Assembly: GCA_911728435.2 (NCBI GenBank)
Contig: OU452203.1
Location: 11,553,651-11,617,650 of the forward strand
Source of the DNA: Apoderus coryli
Lineage: Eukaryota > Arthropoda > Insecta > Coleoptera > Attelabidae
Direction: 5' to 3'
DNA length: 64,000 nucleotides
Shown: piece after piece, positions 1-12,834 of the stretch
Position numbering within the stretch: position 1 is the first letter of the stretch
How the letters are laid out: every line of letters begins with the position of its first letter
Translations under genes and position numbers: made by a program
Notes under the pieces: model-generated
Databases searched by the model: none
What the model was told of the DNA's origin: nothing
The model's input: the letters and a program-made list of their open reading frames with translations, nothing else

Positions 1-559
1 AGTAATAGTAAGAGCCAGATAAGATTGTTTTCTTGTTCTTTTAAAGGAATTGACACCACAACACTAAGAAAAAGAGAAATTGAGAAGCAAATGCCACAAA
101 TCTCCAAAGTACTGTTATCAGTTGTTTTGCAAATAGTTCCAAAACCAATAAAGGGACGGGAGCAAGAATATTTGGACCTCAAACGAAATACTAATAATAA
201 TGGGATCCTACCCTAGCGATCTCGAGCTGGAGATTCATAATCAATGTACAATTTAACGTATCATCGCAAAACCCTAGGTTAGGCAAGCAACCATTCTAGT
301 GCTGAAATCCTATGGCATGCGCGTAAAATTTGCTAAGAATATCTGGACAAACTTAACTAATTGGGTGAGAGGAACAGAGTATCTCTGATTTAAATTTTAA
401 GATTCAATAGAAAAGGGGAAGGTAATCAACTACCAAGAGAAGGAACGACAACTCTTTTCGCAAGGCTTGACATATTTCGTGGATGAGGGACGAGTACCAT
501 CAACAAATGTTTAAAATGTACTCTGACGAAACGCTTCCCGAAATCATTTGTCAGTAACT

Positions 560-705
560 TCAGTCATGAAAGACTGTAAATTGGTTGGATCGCAGCAAGA
601 GCGGGCGAAGTATTGGACCTACCAGAAATTGGTGAATGCAGTTTCTGTAGAAAATAGAAAGAAAATATCGAACCCCTGATAACACAATGCTTTGCAGCCA
701 ACGCT
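560..705 (+). pseudogene. Decayed LINE C-terminal fragment with zinc-knuckle-like motif
   Basis: Reading 604-700 gives a frame with D-L-P-E-I-G-E-C-S-F-C-R-K, a stop, then K-E-N-I-E-P-L-I-T-Q-C-F-A. A CxxC followed by an (E)xIExLIxxC pattern is typical of the extreme C-terminus of RNase-H-bearing non-LTR retrotransposons (I/R1-like). The frame is broken on both sides and no intact ORF remains. The short ORF at 25-216 may belong to the same element, but I cannot recognise it. Confidence 0.45.
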
Positions 706-2423
706 TATGCTTATAAATGGCAGTTTGTCAGATGCCTAATGATGCTTAATATAAATATCCCTTTTTTAATCCTACTAGCATTATGCAAAGACAAAAATAA
801 AAAACCAGTGCATTTCACTGTTTTAGAACAGAACATATACAATCTTGACACATCCACATTTCTGCATCGCAATTTTGAAAAACTTTTACCAGCAGGTCGC
901 AAATAAATTTTCTCTGTGAAACTTGTACACCACTAAAAACTTTTGGCAAGCAGCCATAGAGCGCATATAACAACCAAACAACTTACGATGTACACCATGT
1001 TTAAAGTTAATTTATTTTCACAATTTTTTGTAATATATGATACATAATATATACACTATACTTGTGTGTATACAAAAACATTTTGATACTATCTCAGTTT
1101 GACCCAAAATCTAAAGTTGAAGTTGTAGAACTTAAGCAGTGCAAATTTGTAGATAATTTATAGTCGACTTAGTTTGGCGCAGAACGTACATTTGGGTTGA
1201 GTCTCTAACGTCGTTTTCCAAGTAGTCTTGCTGGTCAATAAAATAGGATAGAGCAATAAAATATACCACGAAATATTATCGTTACTTTCGAATGGTAAAG
1301 TGAGCATTTGGATTTAATAATAATAGAATCGTAGAAAAATCGACATGATGACAAACACGAAACAAATCTTTAATTTGATATGCAATTCAAATACATATTG
1401 TTTATTGAATTTTAATTACGATAGATTTCAGGTGTATGAGATTCATGCGATATGAGTTAGGTTGATGTTACACTAATTGTGTGACAGGTGAAATAAATCG
1501 TCAAAACCTCGAACTCAATGTAAACTATCAAGAGCGGCAAACTTCAAACGCCAGTCTATAAAACTTCATGAACAACTAGGTTGGGTTGGGTTGGTGTACA
1601 TCGTAGGTTGGGAATCAAATCGGGGATCCCAATTACTAGTTTAGAATCAAAGTGTTGGCAACATCCAAAATAAATTTGGCGCCAAAGCACCGCTAGCGTC
1701 GCAATAGTGAAGTGAAGTGAAATAAAAAAGCGGTAAAAAACTTCAGTTCTCAACAAGCCTTCGAAGCGAGTACTCACAGTGACAATTTAAAATAGACACA
1801 CAAAATCAATGTGCTCTGCCTTGTGGCATCATTTTACTCAAGTTTATTTCTGTTTAGTTTTAAGTTATTATTGTTACGTTAAATAAAAACCATCAAAAAA
1901 AAATAATACAGTCCACTAATTTCACCCCAACAAAAGTTGTGTGGGATACGTGGAATATTATTTTAGAAAGTTGACAATTTCTTTAGTTTCTTTTATTTCT
2001 CTTTGGTCATTTTATTTCGGTTTTTATATAGGAAGCTCAATTTAAAGCAACAATGCATTTTTTGATATCGAAAAAATATTTTAGCTGCGAATTAGGCACT
2101 CTGAAGCGAAATCTCAGCGAATTTTGGCTATACGAAACTTGGGTTAACGATTATAGATACTCCTGAAATTAAACTACTGTCAAAACAATGATTGGACCAT
2201 GTGATTACAGCGACATTTTTACTATGTTTACCTACAGCAGGAAAAATAATCCCAAAGAGAAAAATTTCACAAATCAATAGATTTGATTAAAACCTCAAAA
2301 TTAGCCCGAAAATGATTAAGTGAACCTACTTAGAGTATGTGCGTTTCTTAATTTTTACATATTTTGAAACTCAACAATTTCGTGTCATTCAATAACTCGG
2401 TAGGATAAGTAAGAAAAATACAT
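706..2423. other. No gene recognised
   Basis: AT-rich DNA with only short chance ORFs. A slightly GC-richer stretch (about 1560-1770) has short GTTGG repeats near 1578 but no recognisable product. Confidence 0.5.
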
Positions 2424-2660
2424 TTTGGCAAAACTTTGGAGGTAGTCGAGGAATATTATTCCGTTCGCATCCCAAAATACAGCCGCCATCATGTTACCGG
2501 CCGACAGTTGCGTCTTTGCTCGCTTTGGGTTCGGTTCGTTCATTGCTGTCCACTAATCTGACTGTCTTTTGGATTCTGGTGTGAAATAGTGAAGCCATGT
2601 TTCATCCATTGTCACATATCGACGATAGAATTCCATTTTATTGTAATAAAACGGACGGGC
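2424..2660 (-). pseudogene. mariner transposase fragment, catalytic core
   Basis: The minus strand reads through VTMDETWLHYFTPESKRQSD, one stop codon, then WTAMNEPNPKRAKTQLSAG and N-M-M-A-A-V-F-W-D-A-N-G. This is the signature core of mariner transposases: the D of MDETW and the D of FWD are the first two residues of the catalytic triad. The third catalytic residue, the N-terminal HTH region and the terminal repeats are not visible. With one nonsense codon and both ends missing, this is a dead copy. Confidence 0.85.
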
Positions 2661-2859
2661 AATGGAATTTACTGTTGTCCGACCCTGTGGTGGTTATGTC
2701 TGAGTTTTATGGTTTATATTAGTTTGGGAATATTATTTAAGTAGATTGTATACACATGTTCTAAACTCAGTCATAAAATTTAAGGGTATATTTTCTATTT
2801 ATCTTATCTTCCATTGATATGGGTTTTACAACATCTGCAAGTAATACAAGTATTATCTT

Positions 2860-4075
2860 TGCCACTCAAAACCATCGATAGATCTTCATGCAAATTAAAT
2901 GTCGAACATTTTTTATTAAATACAAACAGCTATTTGGAAAGCGTCACGGTTTCCCATATCAAAATAATATATATAATGGGCACATAAAAATTATGGGTTT
3001 TTGTCCAGTCGCGAAATGCAACTTAAGAATCTTTATTAAAGTCGACATACAAATAAAAATGTATCTTATTTTGTAATGTTCTCACCCTGCAAATGTATTT
3101 GGGTATATATTGTAAAATGACTTTTTTTTCTGATTGGTTTATTTTCATTTTGTATTATCTACTATGTAACTTTTATGAGGCAATTCTGGAAAGGCAAAAA
3201 TACTTGAAGATGAGAATGGTTCTAGCCTTGAGTAAAGAAGTGTTTTCAAAATTGTATAAAGTTAAATTAAATATTTTAATTTGTTTTTGAACTTAGTAAA
3301 TTTTTCAGTTAAGATTTATTTTCTAGTTTTTTTGTTTAAAGACTAAGTTCATTTCTCATTTTATTCTGAAGTAGTGAATTGTATAAAGTTCCGTAAGTTT
3401 TGATATACTTTTAATTGAAGGCCTTTTTGTTTAATCAGTTTTTTTTAAATAAAGTTATTTCTTTTAGTAATTGAAATAAATTCCGTTTTCAATACTAATT
3501 AAAGTTTCATACAGGAATTAATATAATTATTCGAATTATATTAATTTTCCTATTTTTAAGTAGTACAAGTAATAACTACGATTTTCTTCTAAATTTCCAT
3601 TATCGCTTAATTGTTATTCTCTTTCTTTAATTTATACATATTTATTTCTTTATTGTTATTAAATTTCTTTAGTTAGTTTTAATTATTACATTAGTTGTTT
3701 TAGCCCACAAACTTTGTGTTTCATTTCTAATAAAGTTTCGATAAATTATTGACAAAAGGGTCAACCAATTAAATATTTTCTTTTAAATAAAAAGTGATCC
3801 AACACTATAATGGTAAGTAATTTTGCATTACTTCAATACAGATTAATAAAGCTTATTTTAGTTGTTTGATTGTTTCATATAATAATTTGATTCTGTTATT
3901 ATTCAAGATGATATTCTTTGTTTGTTCTTCTTTATTTGAAACCGCTCGTAAAACATTGAATCGAACCCGTAACAATTTGAATAGCATATTGGGGTTCATT
4001 CGGATTGAGCTATAACATTAGTATTCTTTCTGAATGTATATAACACCCGCAAATTCCAATAAGGTTACATTATTG
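2860..4075 (+). repeat. 1.2-kb dispersed repeat, copy A (LTR-like)
   Basis: This stretch matches the reverse complement of about 30165-31480 along nearly all its length. Shared landmarks are the block around GCGTCACGGTTTCCCATATC (2942) and the right-hand block around ATAGCATATTGGGGTTCATT (3983). It carries several AATAAA-type signals and no coding capacity, as expected of a solo LTR or a non-autonomous element. I cannot place exact termini or a target duplication. The right edge abuts a mariner remnant. Confidence 0.6.
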
Positions 4076-4400
4076 TGGTGTAACAGCGCAAAACACTCCT
4101 CTGAATCATCAATTCGTTGTTGTTTTTGGTCGACAGTGAGCTCACACGGCACCCACTATGCAAAGAGCCTTCGCATACCCATATCTTTACAATGTCAGGT
4201 AGCTCGTGCACCTTCAATTTGCGATCGTTCATAACCAATTTTGACGTTTTCCGGAATGACAGCCTCATTTGGGCGTCCACTGCGCTCTGCATCATTTGTG
4301 CTGGTACGCCCACGTTTAAATTCAGCAATCCACTTATCTATCATTTGTGTCGATGGAGCAGACTTCGAATAATTTATCAAGCCATTGTTTTCCATTTTTT
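4070..4400 (-). pseudogene. mariner transposase N-terminal fragment
   Basis: The minus strand starts with MENNGLINYSKSAPSTQM, followed by W-I-A-E-F-K-R-G-R-T-S-T and R-S-G-R-P, the conserved N-terminal DNA-binding region of mariner transposases. A second frame gives KVHELPDIVKI, and a third WVPCELTVDQKQQRIDDSEE, the linker that precedes the catalytic domain. The frame jumps and the lost sequence between these blocks show deletions. The catalytic domain is absent. It differs from the 2424-2660 piece in reading context, so the two need not be one copy. Confidence 0.85.
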
Positions 4401-5040
4401 TGTTTTAATAACAAACGTTACTTCACACAAAATGCTATAACTCCCGAACCAATAGTCAGATTCCTGTCAAATTTATACACGTATCGTTTGAAGGTTAGTA
4501 CTAAATAAAAATCGTATGGACAAAATTCTAGTAGCGCCATCTATGTGCCATCCTACGCACTTATTGAATGACCTGTGCAAACTTAAATAGATGAACTTGC
4601 ATGCCATCATGTATAAATACATTGAATTACGGCAAATGCAGTTTTTATTCATAATATCAACAAGTATTTACCTACCCTTCGTTTTCAACTAAACCATATC
4701 AAGGCAACCATAATATGTATGATAGAGATATAAACAGAAACCACAAAAATTCCCAACAAAAGCAGCAACAGACGAGACAGACGTCGACGATGGACGCTTA
4801 ATTACACGTATTTTATTTCCTCGTTATCCTTTTATACCCTCTGTTGTGTATCATTTTCTACACATCATACTGGTGTCCGTAGAGTATATTAGCTACAAAC
4901 GGATATAAAATAATTATATACTAAGTATTAAATAGCAACCCCTATAGATAGTATGTCATTAATATGGTAAATAACCTGTTCTACGGTTTTATTGGTACCT
5001 AAGAGCGAATAATATGCATAGAATTAGTTATTTATAGAAT
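4401..5040. other. No gene recognised
   Basis: AT-rich spacer between the mariner remnant and a LINE tail. It includes the phrase GTAGCGCCATCTATG (4531), which recurs at 23180 and so is probably part of an old repeat. Confidence 0.5.
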
Positions 5041-6121
5041 AACAATAATAATAATAATAATAAAGTACTTTTATTGCATTATATATGTCGTTACAAACAT
5101 ACAAATCTTAATTATTTAATGCAACTGGGCAAGCAAGCAAATAACCGTCTGTTCAGCTAACCCATTGAAAAAAACAAGCTTATGCTAAGTTGAAAAAAAA
5201 ATACGTATACAAATTACAAATATAAATACAAGAATAAATACAAAAAGCAACTAAGAAAAAAGAACAATAATAAAAAAACAATAATTTACTGGATCCGAAT
5301 GCCATGAACAAGCATGCAGCTCCACATATTATTACACAGCAAGCCTCAACAAAAACCACTTCTGGTTTAGGCAATGAGTCACAAGAATTTTCTCTTAAAC
5401 ACATTTTTCGTTTTAGCTTCCCTTAATTCTTTTGGCCAGGAATTTATGCATTTCGTGACGTTATAGGAAAAAGACCTCTTAAACACTTCGGTAGTATATT
5501 TATATTATGAATGTCTGTTCGAAATGTAATTTTATTATAAAGATACGGTGGTGTTTTATACTGAATAATCGAGAAATATCTCACAGACAGGTGTAAATGT
5601 CGTCTCTGTTGCATGTTAATCCAGTGCGCCTGTGAAAGTGTATGGCTAACTGTGTCAAATTTCCTGATACCAAAGACAAGTCGAAGACAGGAATTCTGGA
5701 GCTTTTGTATACGATTTCTATCAATTACTGTCAAACAGGAATCATAAATTGTATCGCAGTAATTTAAATGCGATAATACTAGCGTCTCACATAATGTTAT
5801 TTTAAGTTTTCGAGTCAACACCTGGCGATTGGCAATTGGCTGATTGGCAATCAATTCATAAATAAAGCTAGTGGAATACAACATGTCTATATTATTACTA
5901 GATAATACATTTATAACGCCATCTAGACCAAATTTAACGTAAGCAATATAAAAATTTAAAGGTATGCCGCTGAATAGAGTCACTCTAGAACGCTGTAAGT
6001 ACTTGAAATACAAGTATTGACAAATTTTGACATATATGACAGTATCCAAACTTAAAATTGTCATATTTTTGTAGTACCTGACATTTACCAAATTTAGCTT
6101 ACCCGGTTTTGTTCCTCCCAT
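5041..6121 (-). mobile_element. 5'-truncated non-LTR retrotransposon (LINE), 3' part
   Basis: A 225-codon open frame at 5444-6121 (-) contains C-E-T-L-V-L-S-H-L-N-Y-C-D, the thumb/C-terminal region that follows the reverse transcriptase palm in Jockey/CR1-type LINEs, then RIQKLQNSCLRLVFGIRKFD. The 3' end is marked by an (AAT)n tract at 5041-5064, which on the element strand is an (ATT)n tail. The palm motifs are missing, so this is a 5'-truncated insertion. The frame is open over most of its length, which suggests a moderate age. Confidence 0.75.
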
Positions 6122-6269
6122 TTTCTGTGTGTGCAGACGAGGATTACAACTGCTCTAATATTGACCGCTGTATTTTTCTAAATTACCTGATTTTGCCGAC
6201 CAACGAACTCGAATGAGACATTAGGCTGGCTAATCGATTTTACAACAGGTTTTGTGTATATTATATTCG

Positions 6270-7380
6270 ACCTTGAAAACGCCCAATTTTTGTGAAAATG
6301 CAAGAATCAAAAATTTTCTGCCCTAAATTTCTCACCAAAATGTGTCACAAACTCTTTATTTTTAAAATATTTCAGTAAAATTAATCCAAATATAACTATG
6401 AAGGGTCTAAAAATTTTCATTTTTTTTTTCGTAACAAAATGGATCAAAATCGCCTACTTTTACGACAAAATTGAAAATCATTTTCTGAATAGCTACCAAC
6501 GAAAAGTCGGGATTTTTCACAAAAACATCGGTTTTTATCTTACATAGGTAAATTTTAGAAAGAATAACCTGTATTGGATCCCAGATACTTGTAAAATGTG
6601 TCACAGACAAGATTCAAAAATTCACTGCTCTAAATTTCTAAACCCCAAATGTGTCACAAACGTTTAACCGCCCCCGAAATATTTCTATAAAACCACCTAA
6701 TAATAAACAAACGTCTCATTACTCAAGAAAAATTAATTTTTATCACAAATCAGATTCAAAAATTCACTGCTCTAAATTTCTAAACCCCAAATGTGTCACA
6801 AACGTTTAACCGCCCCCGAAATGTTTCTATAAAACCACCTGATAATAAACAAACGTCTCATTACTCAAGAAAAATTAATTTTTATCACAAATCAGATCAA
6901 AAATTCACTGCTCTAAATTTCTAAACCCCAAATGTGTCACAAACGTTTAGCCGCCCCCGAAATATTTCTATAAAACCACCTAATAATAAACAAACGTCTC
7001 ATTACTCAAGAAAAATTAATTTTTATCACAAATCAGATTCAAAAATTCACTGCTCTAAACTTTTAAACCCAAAATACGGTAAAAATCAAAATCCTCAAAA
7101 ATCTTTAAAATCACCCAACGATGAACAAACCTTTAACCCCCTAAATATTTATATAAAATTATCTGGTTATACACCACAAACGTCTCATGACCTTGAAAAC
7201 TATCGAATGTGTCACAAATCAGATTCAAAAATTCACTGCTCTAAATTTCTAAACCCCAAATGTGTCACAAACGTTTTAACCGCCCCCGAAATATTTCTAT
7301 AAAACCACCTAATAATAAACAAACGTCTCATTACTCAAGAAAAATTAATTTTTATCACAAATCAGATTCAAAAATTATTA
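6270..7380. repeat. Tandem array, about 142-bp unit
   Basis: The phrase ATTCACTGCTCTAAA starts at 6620, 6762, 6903, 7045 and 7231, giving spacings of 142, 141, 142 and 186. A further partial unit ends near 7375. Units also share AAATGTGTCACAAACG and AACCGCCCCCGAAATATT. The 186-bp unit (7045-7230) is diverged and longer. More diverged copies extend left to about 6270. The ORF at 6934-7302 runs through several units and is probably a by-product of the repeat. Confidence 0.85.
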
Positions 7381-7735
7381 ATTAATTAACTCATCAACTA
7401 ACACCAATGGTAGTAATAATTCCATTGATATCAATTACAGCATACACACTCAACTCACAGTATACAAATACATACAATACCCTGTTAACATAACAATTAC
7501 TCTTATCAAATAATAATAATACAACTAATACGAGCTCGCGATTAGTGAAGGGGTAACCAGTCTAAAAATGGTTCCAATTGAGTCGTGATAAATATCACAC
7601 AAATGACTTACACTATTTAAGTTGTCACACATATTAAAAACTGGTGACTTCATGAACATGATTTTTTTTTGAAAGGGTCCGTAAGACATAAGTCCCCGGT
7701 TTCACTGCAGCCTCATTGTGAAAAGTCCCCGTATA
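7381..7735. other. No gene recognised
   Basis: Low-complexity AT-rich DNA following the tandem array, with ATTAATTA runs at its left edge. Confidence 0.5.
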
Positions 7736-8090
7736 TTATGACACCCAATCCAGCAACTCTGTACCCTCCACTAACTTGTGGAGTTCAGTTATGTGTTGGG
7801 TGCCAATATCTGCTGGCGCAATCAGCGCATGCCCAAAAATAGCATGTCGTCTTCGTTGTAGAGCTACACACTCACTTATTACATGGTAAGCTGTTTCATC
7901 TGCCCCATTACTCAATCTGCATTGCAGGTGGTCTCTCAGAGCGCAATGCCCAGTAAGGATGCCCATAGTTATTCGCATCTGACTCCTGCTTAATGATAGC
8001 AGTTTTCCTGAACATGTTAGTCTTGGCTCTATTGTTCTAAATGGCATATTATGTACAATTACACCTTGGGTTATGTACAATTACACCTTG
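7736..8090 (-). pseudogene. C-terminal fragment of an RNase-H-bearing LINE
   Basis: The minus strand encodes LSLSRSQMRITMGILTGHCA, then L-R-D-H-L-Q-C-R, then D-E-T-A-Y-H-V-I-S-E-C-V-A-L. The LSR-L-LTGHC-LR-HL pattern followed by E-HV--EC-AL is the conserved region after the RNase H domain of I/R1-type LINEs. The first zinc-knuckle cysteines are degraded. A perfect 22-bp tandem duplication containing TGTACAATTACACCTTGGG sits at its upstream edge (8049-8092). Confidence 0.75.
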
Positions 8091-8139
8091 GGTCCAAAAA
8101 TTTAGTTTGCCCAACAGTTCAGGAGAGTCAATATTTCCG

Positions 8140-8940
8140 TTAACTAGTTTGTGTAAGAAAAAGATATACGACAATTTCCAAGCTAAGAACATCGAATCTA
8201 GTTGTTAGTATGGTATAAAGTATACCCTGCAATGGATAAATACCATCCTCTTTATATGCAAGAAATTTTAGGAACTTGCGCTGAATTTTTTCAGTTTGTA
8301 GCACATGTAAGACGAACACCATATTATAGAACTATATTCTAATTTGGAACGTACGTAAGAGTAAAATAACAACTTCAAAGCATCTAACCTTTCAAAAGAT
8401 TTACAAGTTCTAACTAGAAAATCAAACGTCCTCAAAGCCTCACCGACCTTAGAGTTAATGTGATATAAAAATGAAAAATTTGCGTCAAAAATGACTCCCA
8501 AATCCTTGATTGTATCACAACGTGTCAGAACAGCATCAGCAACGGCGTATAATCAGTCTGAATGGGATTTTTCTTCCGAGTGTGTGTGACGGCCTTACAT
8601 TTTGATGAATTTAGTTGGAGTCCGTTTCGGTCACACCAACTCCAAATCATTCTGGAGCAGAACCGTATCTTCCATAGAGGTGATACAATTAAACACTTTA
8701 AGATCATCCGCAAAAAATAAATTAGGACACTGAAGCTCCTTCCCAAGATCATCAATGAAGATTAACAATAAAAGAGGACCAAAATTTGATCCCTGCGGTA
8801 CACCCCATGTTGTAAGATAATGTCTAGATTTGTAACCATTAAAAGAAACATACTGATGTCTCTGATATAAATATGATTTTAAAAGGGTTATAGACGAAGA
8901 TCGAAGCCCGAAATCATCGAGTTTCCTAAGCAATACCTCA
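8140..8940 (-). pseudogene. LINE reverse transcriptase fragment, frameshifted
   Basis: Going downstream on the minus strand: a WGVPQGSNFGPLLLLIFIDD block, then F-F-A-D-D-L-K-V-F (the FADD active site, intact), then W-C-D-R-N-G-L-Q-L-N-S-S-K-C, then in another frame LGVIFDANFSFLYHINSKVG and L-E-Y-S-S-I-I-W-C. This is the order of a Jockey/CR1-type reverse transcriptase from palm to thumb. At least two frameshifts separate the blocks. The 5' part, including the endonuclease, is missing. Confidence 0.85.
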
Positions 8941-10375
8941 TGATTGATGCGTGTATATTGTGTTCATAAGTAGGTAGTTTGTAGTTATGAGTAAGTTTCA
9001 ACAAATTTACAGGGTGTCTCATAATTGATGGTACACAGTAAAACTGCGGACTCCTTAAGTGAAAATGTTGAGATTTGGGCAAACTTACATTAGTTCAAAA
9101 CAAAAGTTGATAATAACCGAGACACATGGTTGGCAAAGTGGTAATAGCGTTTTCGATTTCCCTAAATAACCTAGTTTTCAACCAATATTTTGCATGGGAT
9201 AATGCGGTGGGGATTTTTGCGAGGAATTTGAATTTCTTGATACTTTTGATGTGAATTGTAGAGGACGCTCTCAGCAGCACTCTGATTACATATAAACAAG
9301 TGGACCTTTTTTGTGTCTCAGTATATTTACGTTTCTTTTAAAAATTTCTCAGCATTGTTACATAAAAAGGTATACCTTGTCAATGTCGCCCCGTGTTTTC
9401 GAGATATTTGCAATAATTACATTTTCTGATGCATCCGTTTAGATTTTGATTTGCAGCTGTACATTTTTTCAAAGTAGGCCTAGATGATAAAAACTATTAC
9501 TTTGCTACATGATGTTCCTTGGCATTATTACTTTTTTTTTATTACACAAAAGGTTTTCTTCAATGAGCTGCGAGACCCTCTATACTTAACCCTCATCCCG
9601 TTAATCATTGAGCCATATTTTCAATACAAATGTCTCGTCTATCTTTTTATCTGGTTGAAGCTATGACACGATTTTTCCATAATATCAAAAAGAATAATTA
9701 CATGCATTTTTGTTTAACTATGCTACATAGAAATTGGAAATTTATCATAAAAAGTATATTATAGTTATTTCTATTGTTACCCAGTTTTACAATATGCTAG
9801 CTCTAATTTATTTTTACTGTTCGTTTTAATGAAAACAAGCCATCAATGTCAAAGGCAAAAAAGAACATTAATTACTGTTTATACCGGTTGTTATTGTTTT
9901 GCCGTTTTTGATGATAAATTGATATTTTTTTGGGACCGCTTTCCACTCTAAACAGTTTTCTTCTAAAATTGAACTGACGAATATTTACGAGTAACTAAGA
10001 GCTATTTGGTAAATTAAAATTAATTTTAGTGACAAAATCATTGTGATTTGTATTTTACTCGATAGTTCAGAGAATATACGGGTGATTTCTATGTAAAAAA
10101 CATATATTTGTTGTATGACCAAAACTGTAAATGAAACTGAGTTTATCTTTTAGCTGCGATGACAAGCACAACAAACACAACAATACCGATACGATACAAA
10201 AACCCAAGAAAATTAAAGTTTTACTATGAATTAACGAAGTGTTTCATTGGAGTGTAATCCTTTAGCTTGGCAAAAAATGACATTGAAGAAGTCTAGTTTT
10301 ACTTTTTGCTATCAGATGTAAGGTAAATAAATTATTTTAAAATTATCGATAACATCATCAAGACAAAACAATAAT
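8941..10375. other. No gene recognised
   Basis: Contains the phrase CAGGGTGTCTCATAATTGAT (9010), typical of interspersed repeat ends, and short chance ORFs at 9095-9280 and 9484-9666. Nothing recognisable is encoded. Confidence 0.45.
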
Positions 10376-10377
10376 TT

Positions 10378-10510
10378 GAAATGAATTGCTTCCGGAGATA
10401 GCGAATATTTAACGTAATCTGCTACCCTACCGGCCCTACCTACTCTGTCCCTATGAATAAACAAATACCCTGGAATATTAGAACCCGTTACATCCACATC
10501 ATCATAATCA
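10378..10510 (-). pseudogene. LINE endonuclease domain fragment
   Basis: The minus strand reads V-T-G-S-N-I-P-G-Y-L-F-I-H-R-D-R-V-G-R-A-G, then R-V-A-D-Y-V. The pattern (I)PGY-xx-(H/R)RDR-xGRxGGVA-Y(V/I) belongs to the N-terminal half of the apurinic-type endonuclease of Jockey/CR1 LINEs. A helicase motif VI reading (HRxGRxGR) was considered, but the IPGY and VADYVKYSL context fits the endonuclease better. Flanking frames are lost. Confidence 0.55.
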
Positions 10511-12180
10511 TAAATTCATTAAAATCTACTACTAATAATAGACTTTGCTTACGATTCGGTTACGTCAAAAAACAGTCAACTTGAAACCAAAAGTGATCTG
10601 TGCAAGCATTTCTTCCAAAAAAAAAAAACCTTTCAAAATTAATCAATTTTATGTTGACTTTTGAGCTTGTTTTGTACTGTCCTACTTTAGATGAAATACC
10701 CTGTAAAGTGTGAACCGAAAAAGGAAAGCTGTGCTTTAATTTTTATTTGTCTTATGAGATTAATTGGGTTTAATTTCCTTGATTTCGGCACCTAAACCAA
10801 CTTACAAACTAAAAACGCAAGTGTAAATCTCTAGAGAGCTTAGACCCTTTAAACTCAAACATATACAAGAAAAGAGCAATGCAAAAAGATTGTAGGGAAG
10901 GAAAGATAATAAAAAAATAAAATAAAACCCGAATACGGGCCACAAGGATCAATAGCACCTGTAAGCGTAATCATGCGAAACTTTCAGTGTCCAAATTAAA
11001 TTATCTTTTGTGTACTATGGGACTGGCAATGGCGTCTCTCTTAACTAGCTAGCTCTCTTCTGGCATTTTCTAGCTGTCTATATCTATTTCACCCTCAGGC
11101 GACTCCCTCTTTTCAATTACAGTGATGTGCAAAGAAAATGTTCCTTGTTTTTAGAGAGTTGTTTAGTCGCAATATTGAATATCAGTAGCGTTTTAAGCTA
11201 GTTACACAAAAATATGTATTCAAGCAATTTGTGAGTTTACGAGATGCTGCGATCATATAGACTTACTTGAGTCTTTCGAGGCTGATAGCAGTGCCTACTA
11301 GAGTACAAAAGTAAAAGTCCATTATTATTGACAGAGACATCCATATGCAAAAAAATTAAACGATGTGATTCCATTGCACGATAAGATATTATTATTCAAT
11401 ACAAACTTAGTTCCCAGTTAAAGTTATCAGGAGAATCAATCGGACAATTAACATAAAAATTTATACCTATTTTTAGTATTATTAATAGACTTTATCCTTC
11501 AACCTGAAATATCAGCAAATTTTAACTCACCTGCCTATCACGAACATTTATTTTGCAAATTACTACAATTTGCTGAGAAATTAACCGCAAAATGTTTCAT
11601 AGCTAACGATAATTTTGACAGTTTATCGTTTTATTAATAAGTATCCCACATACATTCTGACAGAACTAATAAAAATGTTAATTTCTTCAATTATTATTAT
11701 AAACTGTTAGAAAGTTTTCTTTTGGTAATAACTATGAAACGAATGAAAATGTCGAACTGTCGTTTTGACGATTTTCTTGTAAATTTAATCTACACACTGT
11801 TATTATTGCAAATTAATTACGCCCTCTAGCGAATTTTAATCAGAACTATGGTGTTCCATCCGATTCAGTATTTAGAAACGCGTATATATCCCATTCAAGA
11901 AAGCATCAGTTTATTAAAATCAGATAAGTTGTTTAGAAGATCCAGCGGTTTAAAAATTTTAACATTCAGGAACTTCTCCCACTCTTATTAAAGTCGGTAC
12001 GCCAATGAGCTTGATACAAACCTTATGCATTATTTTCAGGCTTCCAATGGTGTCATCAAAGTTATAGTGAATTTTTTGGTTAATCTTTAATTTTATGAGT
12101 TACCGTACCAATTGCGTCGTCTTGCAGCGAACTGCGGAACCTGAAAATAATTTCCAGCGATTTCTCATGACCACTTTCGT
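10511..12180. other. No gene; one dispersed repeat piece
   Basis: No coding region recognised. About 11505-11594 resembles 25119-25212: both begin GAAATATCAGCAA, contain ACTCACCTG, and later CTGAGAAATTAA or CTGAGAAATCAA. This marks a small dispersed repeat family. Confidence 0.45.
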
Positions 12181-12612
12181 AATAATAATAATAATAAATT
12201 GTCTTTATTATGAAAAGCAAATAACTAATTACATTACATAATTAAGTATGCTGGTCACGAAGGCGAAGTCTAGCTCAGAGCTACTCTACTCAACCCTCAA
12301 GAACAGCTAAATACCTATATTATAAAAAAAAATTAAGCACAGAAGCAAAAACTCTCACAGAAATTATGAAACAATAATAAATAATAGCGAGACAAAAAAA
12401 GCATCGAAACACAGTCCATCCCAACAATAACATATAGGTTAATAAGTAATGAAAGGAAAAGGCCCAAGGCAACTGAAAGTGTATTAACATTGCTGTCGTA
12501 GGAGAAATCTTTTATATAAAAATTTAAACTTATTCCTATTATTGACCTGGCGAAGACTATTGGGTAAATTATTATAAATTTTGATCGCATTCTAGGTAAA
12601 GCCTCTGTGAAA
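12181..12612 (-). mobile_element. LINE 3' end fragment with (ATT)n tail
   Basis: The minus strand contains A-I-K-I-Y-N-N-L-P-N-S-L-R-Q-V-N-N, then K-F-K-F-L-Y-K-R-F-L-L, then a stop. IYN-LP-SLR----FK--LK--L is the conserved C-terminus of Jockey/CR1 polyproteins. About 400 bp of AT-rich 3'UTR follow, ending in an (AAT)n tract at 12181-12199. The adjoining phrase CTTTATTATGAAAAG resembles the 3'UTR sequences at 22510 and 63905. Confidence 0.7.
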
Positions 12613-12834
12613 AAAAAAAATAATAGTTTAGAATAATATACTAATACGGTGATATGTTAAGTAATAATAATAATAATATAATAGTAAAACTTATTTAGTG
12701 GAGATTGACTTTTATTTCCCCATATCGAATATCGCACTCCACTTAAATATGGACTACTTCTTTAAATTGAATAATGTTAAGTAATACTTTGAAATGATAA
12801 AAAGCGATCTAAATTGAAGTATGTAAAACAAAGG

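Noticed and set aside
6934..7302. 122-codon ORF
   Set aside because: It lies across several units of the 142-bp tandem array. Its repeated peptide segments only reflect the DNA repeat.
10378..10510. DEAD-box helicase-like motif (HRxxRVGRAGRV)
   Set aside because: The flanking IPGY and VADYVKYSL residues fit a LINE endonuclease better, and no other helicase motifs are nearby.
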